Below, piece after piece: positions 40,701 to 46,580 of a stretch of DNA of 64,000 bases (its first letter is position 1; each line of letters begins with the position of its first letter). The notes beneath the pieces are model-generated. The model was not told the DNA's origin, ran no database searches, and saw only the letters and a program-made list of their open reading frames with translations. A program made the translations under genes and the position numbers. Origin of the DNA: Leptasterias polaris (taxonomy: Eukaryota; Echinodermata; Asteroidea; Forcipulatida; Asteriidae); NCBI GenBank assembly GCA_037783415.1, contig JAZGTN010000069.1:434001-498000 (forward strand), read 5' to 3'.

Positions 40701-41195
40701 ATTTTGGATCCCCACAATAACTTATTTTGTATATTCTAACTAACTTGTATTAAACAATATATAAATAATATGTGTATATTCAAATAACCCAATATTCACC
40801 AATCTATCCTATGAATGAAGAATTCAAAAAGGAGTATGGATTTTATGGAAGAGCGACTGTTGTGTATAGAGCTTAAGAAATTTTCTGCGAATGAAGAAAC
40901 AAACAGGATACAAAAAAGTCACAAATTGTACATGTGACATGGCATTTGGCTAGTAAGTTTAATCTGTTGAGGATAATTTTGTTGTGCTTAGCTATTTTTG
41001 TGCTTTAGAGCAGCTCTATGATATTAGGCCCAGCTCTATTCATTTCAATTTGCCAATGACCTCTCATCATGCTCTTGAGTAATGCTCCACATCCAGTTTC
41101 CGTATAATGTTGACTAACAATGAATAAATATCAATTTGGTTTTAGTTCAAGTTGAAGTGGCACCAATCAATGAGGATGAAGATACACATTTCTAA
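8..41195 (+). CDS. Giant class C GPCR with >=11 serial Venus-flytrap domains (5'-partial, 43 exons)
   Basis: A single forward gene can be followed through 43 coding exons with GT-AG junctions and matching phases, giving about 5,164 codons (15,495 nt with the stop). The order is a partial VFT, ten complete VFTs of the metabotropic-glutamate-receptor type (ANF_receptor fold), a class C seven-transmembrane domain and a short tail. Typical mGluR-type VFT landmarks recur in each module: GSS, ATSPALS, YGEG, GSDTWG, FQC...CTG, TCPDG.ICDA and FDENGDGP. The expected location is the plasma membrane, with the VFTs outside. Known class C receptors carry one VFT per chain, so this architecture is very unusual. 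The N-terminus and signal peptide are upstream of the window. Alternatives are that modules are used as alternative cassettes, or that the tandem copies are partly an assembly product. The class C identity is secure. The continuity of all modules in one mRNA is inferred from frame and splice sites only. Confidence 0.85.
1251..1512. mobile_element. MITE-like element with terminal inverted repeats, in an intron of VFT-1
   Basis: The left end (GGACCCAATTTCacGG) and the right end (cgatGAAATTGGGcCC) are inverted copies of each other. The interior is filled with degenerate repeats of a CCCTGCTTAC / GCGCCGAATT type, in both orientations. There is no coding capacity, so I read it as a non-autonomous DNA element. 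A related remnant lies at 46230-46400. The family resembles GGGCCCAATTTCA-ended elements I remember from sea-star genomes, but I cannot check this here. Confidence 0.6.
2096..4914 (+). CDS. VFT-2, exons A 2096-2788, B 3025-3271, C 3789-3962, D 4613-4914
   Basis: This is the first module with the A-B-C-D exon plan. Exon A starts VGEW (the end of VFT-1), runs through a linker with CEEGSCTDPRC, then lobe 1 (FVIEALFDLHG, DKINKDSSILPGVHLS, HSGSSGKAMEES, SATSPALSD, TVPSDTKQ) and ends at the start of lobe 2 (AYGEGGARAF). Exon B carries lobe 2 (ARVLVLFVIDSDARGLF, IIASDSWG). Exon C carries FFNEFWSQKFQCDLPGG and CTG. Exon D carries TCPDGKICDAVADVVPGQWLQYL and FDENGDGPALYAVYQ. Phases are 0, 1, 1 and 0, and the exons total 472 codons. 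The sequence is clearly diverged from the downstream modules and its introns are unrelated to theirs, so it is an older copy. Exon C is one codon longer than in the other modules. Confidence 0.85.
3465..3530 (-). repeat. Dispersed repeat fragment in the B-C intron of VFT-2
   Basis: The reverse complement of this stretch closely matches 44470-44536 on the plus strand. The shared core is GGAGGATTGG.ACTGGTATGAACTT, preceded by TTGACa.TA.TTCA.ATG.AAATA. The two copies are 41 kb apart and in opposite orientation, which marks an interspersed repeat family of unknown type. Confidence 0.6.
5071..9111 (+). CDS. VFT-3 (array unit 1), exons A 5071-5721, B 6414-6660, C 7267-7437, D 8810-9111
   Basis: This is the first unit of the tandem array. 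From about 5165 onward it is nearly the same as the following units, introns included, but the first ~95 bases of exon A differ. Exon A is 651 nt against 642 nt in units 2-7. Distinguishing residues are VFLVEDHARALF in exon B (FLV and R, where units 2-7 have LLF and V) and SRTPQDD in exon C (units 2-7 have RRTPQDD). Exon D encodes the same residues as units 2-7. N-glycosylation sequons are visible in exon A (NSS) and exon D (NKT, NFT). Exons total 457 codons. The D donor is the weak GAG|gttatt and the D-A intron is 127 bp. Confidence 0.85.
8046..8157. repeat. Palindromic element in intron C-D, repeated in array units 1-7
   Basis: Outer arms GGCGCGCGATGATC and GATCATCGCGCGACC are inverted copies. 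Inside, AGACGC...TAGA and TCTA..GCGTCT form a second nested inverted repeat. Copies lie at 12182-12299, 16324-16441, 20443-20560, 24585-24702, 28727-28844 and 32868-32986. The unit 1 copy lacks a 6-base cgaacg present in the others. It is far more CpG-rich than the surrounding intron. It may be a small MITE trapped before the array expanded, or a folded element in the pre-mRNA. Confidence 0.6.
9239..13253 (+). CDS. VFT-4 (array unit 2), exons A 9239-9880, B 10550-10796, C 11403-11573, D 12952-13253
   Basis: This is the reference copy of the 454-codon module (642+247+171+302 nt). Landmarks in order are CSQQSEFVIEALFELHGGDC, AINQDPGLLPQVHLSLALTDIC, HTGSSGKAIEES, NFATSPALSN, TVPSDTKQAKL and GTYGEG (exon A); VGVCVANSYTVDSN, VLLLFEDHAVALF and GSDTWGTLSDF (B); FNEFWSQKFQCDLPGG and CTG (C); NKTCPDGKICDAVADVV and FDENGDGPALYAVYQ (D). 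The paired cysteines FQC/CTG and TCPDG/ICDA match disulfides known in mGluR VFTs. The copy is told apart by a silent change in exon A (ACT for ACG in a Thr codon) and by gaaaattctc in intron C-D. Confidence 0.87.
13381..17395 (+). CDS. VFT-5 (array unit 3), exons A 13381-14022, B 14692-14938, C 15545-15715, D 17094-17395
   Basis: Exactly 4,142 bp downstream of unit 2 at every splice site, with identical encoded residues in all four exons. Its intronic markers are gttttttctaata just after exon C (others have gtttatcc), gtaatcctg, catcgcacgacc in the intronic palindrome, and cagttagtatt. All four markers recur in unit 5 but not in units 2, 4 or 6. This shows that units 3 and 5 are sister copies. 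Confidence 0.87.
17523..21514 (+). CDS. VFT-6 (array unit 4), exons A 17523-18164, B 18834-19080, C 19664-19834, D 21213-21514
   Basis: Encoded residues are identical to unit 2. The B-C intron carries a 23-bp deletion at about 19338, so downstream splice sites fall 23 bp short of the 4,142-bp period. The lost segment is bounded by ATT on both sides, a microhomology-type junction. Other markers are tttttcattttttg after exon C and taattttaattt before the next exon A. Both recur in unit 6, which makes units 4 and 6 sister copies. Confidence 0.87.
21642..25656 (+). CDS. VFT-7 (array unit 5), exons A 21642-22283, B 22953-23199, C 23806-23976, D 25355-25656
   Basis: Encoded residues are identical to unit 2. 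It shares the four intronic markers of unit 3 (gttttttctaata, gtaatcctg, catcgcacgacc, cagttagtatt). Exon A is preceded by the taattttaattt variant that follows unit 4, so the unit boundary history fits duplication of a two-unit block. The 23-bp segment missing from unit 4 is present here. Confidence 0.87.
25784..29798 (+). CDS. VFT-8 (array unit 6), exons A 25784-26425, B 27095-27341, C 27948-28118, D 29497-29798
   Basis: Encoded residues are identical to unit 2. It carries the unit 4 markers (tttttcattttttg, gtttatcc, taattttaattt downstream) without the 23-bp deletion. Together with unit 5 it forms an 8,284-bp block that mirrors the 8,261-bp block of units 3 and 4. Confidence 0.87.
29926..33945 (+). 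CDS. VFT-9 (array unit 7), exons A 29926-30567, B 31237-31483, C 32090-32260, D 33644-33945
   Basis: This is the last full unit of the homogenised array. Only one residue differs from units 2-6: exon C reads QDDASN where the others read QDDTSN (ACC to GCC near 32170). Its introns carry many more private changes than the inner units. Examples are a substituted stretch near 33166, an inserted catatt near 33240 and a 133-bp D-A intron (127 bp elsewhere). The edge unit being the most diverged is the usual pattern when inner copies are homogenised by unequal exchange. Confidence 0.86.
34079..36983 (+). CDS. VFT-10 (unit 8, chimeric), exons A 34079-34723, B 35280-35526, C 36139-36309, D 36682-36983
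   Basis: Exon A is near-identical to the array until about 34607 and then diverges sharply (the end reads GTYGVGGAMSIQEAGEK). The introns after it are unrelated to array introns, and the A-B intron contains a SINE. One extra Asp codon gives SDDESYL. Exon B is again very close to the array but mosaic: FLV as in unit 1 and HAV as in units 2-7. Exon C (FWEEKFKCNLPGG) and exon D (ALSELINETCPDGTFCDAV) are diverged. The D donor is the better GAG|gtaaaa. Exons total 455 codons with the same phases. It is the older neighbour into which the array was spliced by recombination. Confidence 0.85.
34758..34997 (+). mobile_element. SINE 3' portion in the A-B intron of VFT-10
   Basis: The stretch contains features of deuterostome tRNA-derived SINE bodies as I remember them: aggaagacactttaaccatt, ggtcccgtgtgttgtgtaa, aaaagagaaggggttc, ttgcgccacagcatc and ggtgctatgtaggccctat. 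The tRNA head is missing or truncated. It is absent from the same intron of the other modules. It extends an open frame from exon A by chance. Confidence 0.6.
37432..39208 (+). CDS. VFT-11, membrane-proximal Venus-flytrap domain, exons 37432-37917 and 38306-39208
   Basis: This VFT has its own exon structure: lobe 1 in one exon (donor gtaagt at 37918, phase 0) and the rest in a single 903-nt exon. It starts VGTWDEL, passes a short linker with CTGICAEC, then LDQINNDSLILPGVQLGVTI and DSCG. The second exon shows SNSATGVELDDAQDYPYVLHT, FSWRYVAVVYSSTPYG, LFVIVAFVEASHARKLL, FLWVGTDTW and FNERSAPADYNIQNYQYDG. It is the most mGluR-like VFT of the gene. The GSS serine motif of the other modules is missing (LLGAVNRDV instead). 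It joins the 7TM part through the exon at 39517. Confidence 0.85.
39517..40516 (+). CDS. Seven-transmembrane domain exon of the class C GPCR
   Basis: The exon opens (acceptor AG at 39515-39516, phase 0) with the VFT end ELTLEVANVNLHNP and a short CTC linker, then the 7TM core. Counting from the Met at 39622, hydrophobic segments lie near residues 20-44, 55-78, 84-107, 129-153, 182-204, 215-235 and 245-268. Cys85 at the top of TM3 and Cys166 or Cys175 in the second outer loop can form the usual class C disulfide. RRFGTSFVYCVVYSAMLAKSIRLNRF is split here only by wording: RRFGTSFVYCVVYSAML then AKSIRLNRF, a class C TM3 to loop-2 pattern. The nine-cysteine domain normally placed between VFT and 7TM in mGluRs is absent, as in GABA-B receptors. 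The donor at 40517 (gtaagt) is phase 1. Confidence 0.88.
40517..40617 (+). CDS. Possible alternative C-terminus by intron read-through
   Basis: If the donor at 40517 is not used, the frame stays open for 27 more codons (GKSEVASPDLSPNDQGMR...) and stops at 40597-40599. An AATAAA at 40612-40617 follows, which fits a composite terminal exon. This tail is serine/proline-rich instead of acidic. The isoform is inferred; nothing here shows which end is used. Confidence 0.4.
41146..41195 (+). CDS. Terminal coding exon of the receptor (spliced tail)
   Basis: Acceptor tttggttttag ends at 41145. In phase 1 the exon reads VQVEVAPINEDEDTHF and stops at TAA 41193-41195. The acidic tail joined to the lysine-rich stretch after TM7 makes a short cytoplasmic terminus. 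The in-frame, phase-matched join supports it. A competing terminus is listed at 40517-40617. Confidence 0.65.
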
Positions 41196-42986
41196 AAGGC
41201 AGATCCAAACAACTTGACGTCTAATGGCAATACCGAAGAAGGTACATTATGTATTGTTTTACACTCTCACTCATCTGGGCTGTAATCAGCTTGCACAAAA
41301 CATATTATGTATGTTTCTGCGAACATTCGTGTTTAAGGGAGCCAATAGTGCACAAACATCGCACAACTGATGTTAAAATGGCAGCAAATAGTGAAGACAG
41401 GGCCATTAAATTTCCAAGGTCCTACTTATCTGTACAAAAAGTTACTTAACTCCAACTATTGCGTAGTACCCACCACTGAAAAAACATTCCAATTAATTTG
41501 GTGACAACAAAACAATATCGCGTGCATAACTTTTCTTTTCTTGAAAATGGACAGTCATTTTGAAAGCACCCGCGAACACCTAACGTTCGCCAATGTTGGC
41601 AGTGCACAACTTACTTCGCCAGAACTTATTTGCACTGTTTAAAACGCACCCCAGAATTACGACACAGACATTTTTTTATGGTGACATATTTCTTAGAACG
41701 GAACAACTTAAAGTATTTTTAATTAAATGTTCTTATTATTGTATTTATACAGGATTGTTATCTGTAGTCAGCTGTCTCTAGAATCTTTACTACATGTTTA
41801 CACCAGAACTTTTACCCAGTCAAGCTTATTGTCTACTAAATTTATAATTATTTTAATAAAAGAAAACACTTTTAAAATAGTTACAACAAAAAAGGCATGC
41901 GTTGTACATTTACAATAAAAGACACAAAGGTGCAAAGTCAGCAAGGGGTTAAGTGAGAAGAGAGTGTAGGGTGTGGACATTTCCAAAACCCTTTTTCAGT
42001 CTGCATTTGAGCTTCTGTTGGCAAAAGAAGCACCAAATCAAGTATAGATCAATGCATCCAGACATCGGTCATCAGTAACTGTGCAGACAAATCATTTGCT
42101 CGACTGTGAAACAGGTTCATTTCTTTGACGTTATGGAGTATAGTTGAGTTCTATGCTGGTTTAGCTATGTCTTTCTTCAAATGTTGGAGAACATTGGTAG
42201 TAGGCAAACTAGCACATATACACCCTCTAAAAGAAAAATATCCTTGCAATGCCCTTTTGAAAATTAAACAAATCTAAATTTTGATATTAACTGACTAATA
42301 ACATAAAAGGTTGACAAAAGGAGTCGCCAAGGATGTACTGAAATTTAATACCAGAAATTAATAACTATAACTGATATTAATATGTAATGTACAGTATGAG
42401 GTGATTTTAATTAAAGTTTAGGCTTAATAGTAGATGCACAATATTATCTTTTATATTTTGTTTACTAATCTCTTTATATAGGATGGGTTAAATGTTTGAA
42501 TAACTTCTGCGGTGGTGTATTTGTTCAAATAACAAAAGTTCATATAGAGAAGTATTTTTACACATCTTCTTTAAATGTATTTAAATTGCTTATAATCAAC
42601 AGTATAGCAAAGGTTAATGTTTATTTGGTGTATTTAATCTTGCAATAATGGAAGCCTTAAACTTTGCAATAAACTTTAAACATGAAATTCCTCTTTTAAT
42701 GTGTCTTTACCCTTTTACTTAGAAACAGCTGTGACAGTTTCAGGTTTTGTTGTGATTTTATAGATGGCTCTATTTTTCAATCCACTCAGACTCAATTTCT
42801 TGAAGATGGCAGCATTTAAGACAGACACCAGTGTTCTAAATTTGTACCAAGTAAGCTTTTAGATTTGTTACCCTCATTTAATTTTTTGTTAACAAACACC
42901 AAATCTACACCATGTTTTAAATTGTTCATGTTTTACATCATTTTAGAGTTATTTCACCTCTACCTCTCATTTTAATAATCACATAC
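41196..42986. other. Receptor 3' flank / 3' UTR, AT-rich, no gene seen
   Basis: No coding exon can be supported on either strand. Candidate poly(A) signals on the plus strand are AATAAA at 41855-41860, 41914-41919 and 42668-42673. I cannot tell which of these is used for the receptor transcript. Confidence 0.5.
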
Positions 42987-43260
42987 CTTCAAGGTGCCAT
43001 GGGTGCATGGGTAGTGTGTAAAGCACTCACCTCTCACCACTGTGGCCCTCATTTGATTCCAGGCTAGGGCCATTACTTCTCAATCAAGGGCATCCAGGTT
43101 TCCTCCCTCCAGAAAAAAACCACACTTTCGATTTCAGGCTTTGCTCCTTGGTCGCTGCCAAAGGCGACCTTGCATGCCTGCGACTCAAACAAGTTTAAGC
43201 CATGTCCTTCGCAATTCACAGCTTCTCAGCTGCAAGTAGGATAATTAGCCTTGCCAATCA
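42987..43260 (+). mobile_element. Probable tRNA-derived SINE
   Basis: A tRNA-like head (ggtgccatgggtgcatggg, then ctcaccactgtggccc and a B-box-like tttgattccagg) is followed by a non-tRNA body with cctccctccagaaaaaaacc. The A- and B-box-like parts are degenerate. No cloverleaf can close, so this is not a tRNA gene. Confidence 0.5.
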
Positions 43261-44469
43261 TAACTAAATAGTGCACCTAACTAAACAGTAAACATTCTAT
43301 CAAATTATGTGGTCCCATTTCAGTGACAAAACTGTTATTTTTCATTTGGCGTTACAATTCATGCACATTCATAAATATCCATATTTTGATGTCAACCGTT
43401 AGCATTGGTGATTATACGGGTCTTCCAATTGTACTTTTTTTGATAATGATATTGATGTAGAGACACGGGAAGGAGCTCGGGCCAGTCCTCTATTTAAAAA
43501 GGGGGAGCATTTCACGAGAAAACAATAAAACTTAAAAGCAACAAATTCCATAAGATCATCCCGTCTAAAATATAAAGTGATCCCCTGTGCTGATTTAATC
43601 CTTCAATGCAATACAGCACATTGAATACAAAATAGCATTGACACAATAACACAGTCACGTATGTAAAGGGCAAAAGGTCAGCACAACACGAGGCTGGCTG
43701 CATACACAAGTTTACAATATACCGATTTAAATAGTACTATATATTATGACAATCATTTCTCTGAGTCTGATCAAAATATAGACAAAATGATACTCACAGA
43801 GAGTTCTTCTATACTATCCCTCCCCAATGAATAGTATTTGGAGCTCCCCACAAAATGGAGAGAAATACAGATCGGTGCTCTCTCCCCCTAAAAAGCTAGA
43901 AATGGAAAAGAGAGTGGGCTGAATGAAAGGTCGCCACCCCAAAGTTAACTTTTTATAGTAAATTTGTTGGACACTGAGGGCGCCCTTACATGTATGTTCC
44001 CTACGGGTGCACCATACTAAAAGGGACAAATATTCGTGAACCAAGCTCATTATCATAATTTGTAAACCCACAACTTATTTTTAATTTTAATAGATTGTGT
44101 AATTATACGAATCTATCACAACCTGGGGGTTTTGTGTTTCAACTTTTTGGGAGACTTGATAAATTTAGGCGTTTAAGTTGGCCCTATTTTACTTGGCAGG
44201 TGGAGAAGTGCTTCACGAAAACTGGCAGCAAGTCGGTTTGGGAAAAAGTTCATTTTCTGGTGTGTGTTTTTCTGGGGTCGCTTGAAAAATTCCACTGGAC
44301 GGCTGACCTGCCAAAAATTGAAAAGAATTCTGAAGTTTAGTTGTCCGAAAATATGTCTGATTGGTTTTCAAGAGGCTGAGAGACTTACACGTTTTTTTAG
44401 TATGTTTGAATATTTATCATTTAGCATTGATTCCTATGGGAGATTATTTAGTGTGGTACGCCCCTACAT
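43261..44469. other. Intergenic, no gene seen
   Basis: Only short chance open frames are present, without splice-site context or recognisable domains. The stretch around 43800-44040 is richer in G+C than its surroundings and includes a gagggcgccc motif, but nothing more can be said. Confidence 0.4.
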
Positions 44470-44536
44470 TGACAATAGTTCAAATGGAAATACTTCTTCG
44501 GAGGATTGGTACTGGTATGAACTTGTTAATCAGTGA
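44470..44536 (+). repeat. Dispersed repeat, second copy of the 3465-3530 family
   Basis: Shares TTGACAATAGTTCAAATGGA-type sequence and the core GGAGGATTGGTACTGGTATG with the reverse complement of 3465-3530. Confidence 0.6.
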
Positions 44537-44729
44537 GATTGAAGATTGAAACTAATCAAATCTATAAACAAAAAGTTATGGATTGTTTTATTTTGTTTCT
44601 CCTGAAAAAAACAAAAAAAAACTTTCTTATCAACGGCCTCGTTTCATTTGAAAATCTGAAATTTTCTCAAAAGTTAATCTCATGTTGTTTTACTGCACTC
44701 ATCTTTCAGTTCATTATCATTTACAATGC

Positions 44730-44890
44730 AATTTTGCACAAACACGTTTTGAGTTGATGTTTTTTATTGAAAAATCCCTTTTAAAAAACTGCACCTCACA
44801 TTATTTTGAATGTAATTTTGCACAAACACATTTTGAGTTGATGTTTTTTATTGAAAACAATCCTTTAAAAAAAACCACCTCACATAATGT
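44730..44890. repeat. Two-copy tandem duplication, period 84 bp
   Basis: aattttgcacaaacac and ttttgagttgatgttttttat start at 44730 and again at 44814, followed by similar ccttttaaaaaa and ccacctcaca segments. Confidence 0.75.
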
Positions 44891-45475
44891 TCTCAAACTA
44901 TGTTCCACTTAAAACTAGGACAAGTATTGGATCAACAAGAGATCGACTAGTAAGTAAAAATCATAACTTTTGTTCCGATAAGCCTTGTTATGAACAGATG
45001 GGACAGACATCTTGGAGAGAACAATCCATTGGAATAGTCTCCCTCGCCAGTTGTGACAGACCTCTACTCTATGTGATTTTTCAAATTAATACTAAAACCT
45101 CATCTGTTTGATCAGTAAATTGAATGTTGTTAATGAATGTCATTTTGCAGTTTGTCTGGTCAACACAAGTGGTTTATTATTGTTTTGAGAAAGTGCCATG
45201 AAAATTTCACAGTGGACATCAGTGCTTTACAAGACTCCATTGTCATTCTTATCAATGTTTGTACAAAAAAGGAAAAATAAACTAGCTGTTGCAAAGTGCT
45301 CACCAACGAAAACTACCTGTGGTATAAATACAAAAATGGGTAACAGCTTCATGTTTGAACACAGTGTAGAGTATTTCTCAAAGTCTTACAAATCGTATCA
45401 GCATTACCGGACATACTCAAATACAACTGAAGGCCAAAATAACAAGACAACTACAAACTTTCTTTTAAGTTCTTT

Positions 45476-45481
45476 TTTATT
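45476..45481 (-). terminator. SELENOM: Poly(A) signal of the selenoprotein M transcript
   Basis: AATAAA on the minus strand, about 110 nt downstream of the SECIS and on the same strand as the gene. It is the first canonical hexamer I see after the SECIS. Confidence 0.5.
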
Positions 45482-45589
45482 AATTTTCAAAACGAGAAAG
45501 AAAAAAACCCAAACATAAAAAGCCAAAACTAAAATACAACCAGTCAGGTCGTTTTTTGATGTTCCCTCTGAATTTGTAATTTTTCAGGT

Positions 45590-45650
45590 AAATTCCTCGG
45601 TCACTTTCCATCTGATTCTCAGTTTAAGAAAGTGACGTCATGCGCTGAAC
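45590..45650 (-). promoter_or_regulatory. SELENOM: SECIS element (form-2-like) in the 3' UTR of selenoprotein M
   Basis: On the minus strand, ATGA (45641-45638) is followed by a 9-bp perfect stem, GTCACTTTC (45636-45628) pairing with GAAAGTGAC (45608-45600). The apical AAA sits at 45625-45623, 12 nt after ATGA. A small extra hairpin, CTGA-GAA-TCAG, lies in the apical loop, which is the form-2 feature. The opposing GA of the quartet is at 45598-45597. Spacing and core fit the eukaryotic SECIS rules. It lies about 940 nt after the stop codon of a gene with an in-frame TGA, as expected for selenocysteine insertion. Confidence 0.88.
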
Positions 45651-45754
45651 TTATTCCAAATCCACAGAGTGCATGTGCAAAAAACTGACACCAACAGGCC
45701 ATTAACAAAAATATTACAACTCGGGTTTAAAAAATAATAATATTGTACTAATAC

Positions 45755-45795
45755 TGATCCGTTAGCTCAGTTGGTACAGGATTGGTCTTTTGGAA
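45755..45795 (+). repeat. tRNA-head-like fragment
   Basis: tccgttagctcagttggtac resembles a tRNA D-arm with A box, followed by an anticodon-like tggtcttttgga. There is no T-arm or B box after it. It is probably a truncated SINE head or tRNA pseudogene. It falls in the 3' flank of the minus-strand selenoprotein gene. Confidence 0.45.
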
Positions 45796-46229
45796 ATATT
45801 TAAGAATTTAGCAAAAGTTAATTAACAATTGCCATGAAAGGTTTGTTGTAGATGTTTTGCACCATCAGTTTATTCCAATCCTCCAGTTTTGACGAAGCTG
45901 TTGTTCCAAATGGAACCTTAAAGTTTCAAAAATTAAGTATCCAACTTTAAAGAAAATATCTTGCATGTGTCAAGTTTTTTACAATAAATTAAGACATAAA
46001 AACGGTTTTTATTACTGAATATATAAATACTTCACACACATATGTTTGAGTTGCAGTTTCCAAAAGACCAAATGATTGAATAGTAATGTGAGGAATCTTT
46101 CCTTTTCAACCCTTTAGAGACAATTGTTCACAATATTAATTTTACAAGTTTTTAAAAGTGTTTAAATTCAGTAGAAAATACCTCAGAAAATAATTGAAAT
46201 TGCAACATGTTTTATTTTGCATTTATGGA

Positions 46230-46400
46230 AGATGGCCCACTTTCATAAAACTGCCCAGCAGAAAATGTTGCTTAATAGCACAAATGTTAGCTGGCAACTG
46301 TTCCAACCAATGTTTAGCGCATAGCATTTTAGCTGGTAACCTGTTCTTGCTAAGCAAGATTGTTCACTAAGCCAATTTCAGTGCGGGGTACATAGATAGT
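46230..46400. mobile_element. MITE remnant related to the element at 1251-1512
   Basis: Starts tggcccactttcataaaactgc, close to the terminal repeat of the 1251-1512 element, and contains several GCTTAGCA-like motifs in both orientations. The right end (gccaatttcagtgcgggg) is degraded. It lies within the long 3' UTR of the selenoprotein M gene. Confidence 0.45.
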
Positions 46401-46580
46401 TGTTTGATAAAAAGCAACACCATGACATTTGTAAAGTTGAAGGAACTGCTCCAAACACCAGGTGCCTGTTAGTCCAGCGGTTATGTAAAAACAAAGACTT
46501 CCTTGCAGTTGCTACTTGTTTGCTCTCTAAAGGGTTAAAATAATGTCATCCATAAAGGAAATGAAAAAATCAAATTGAAG

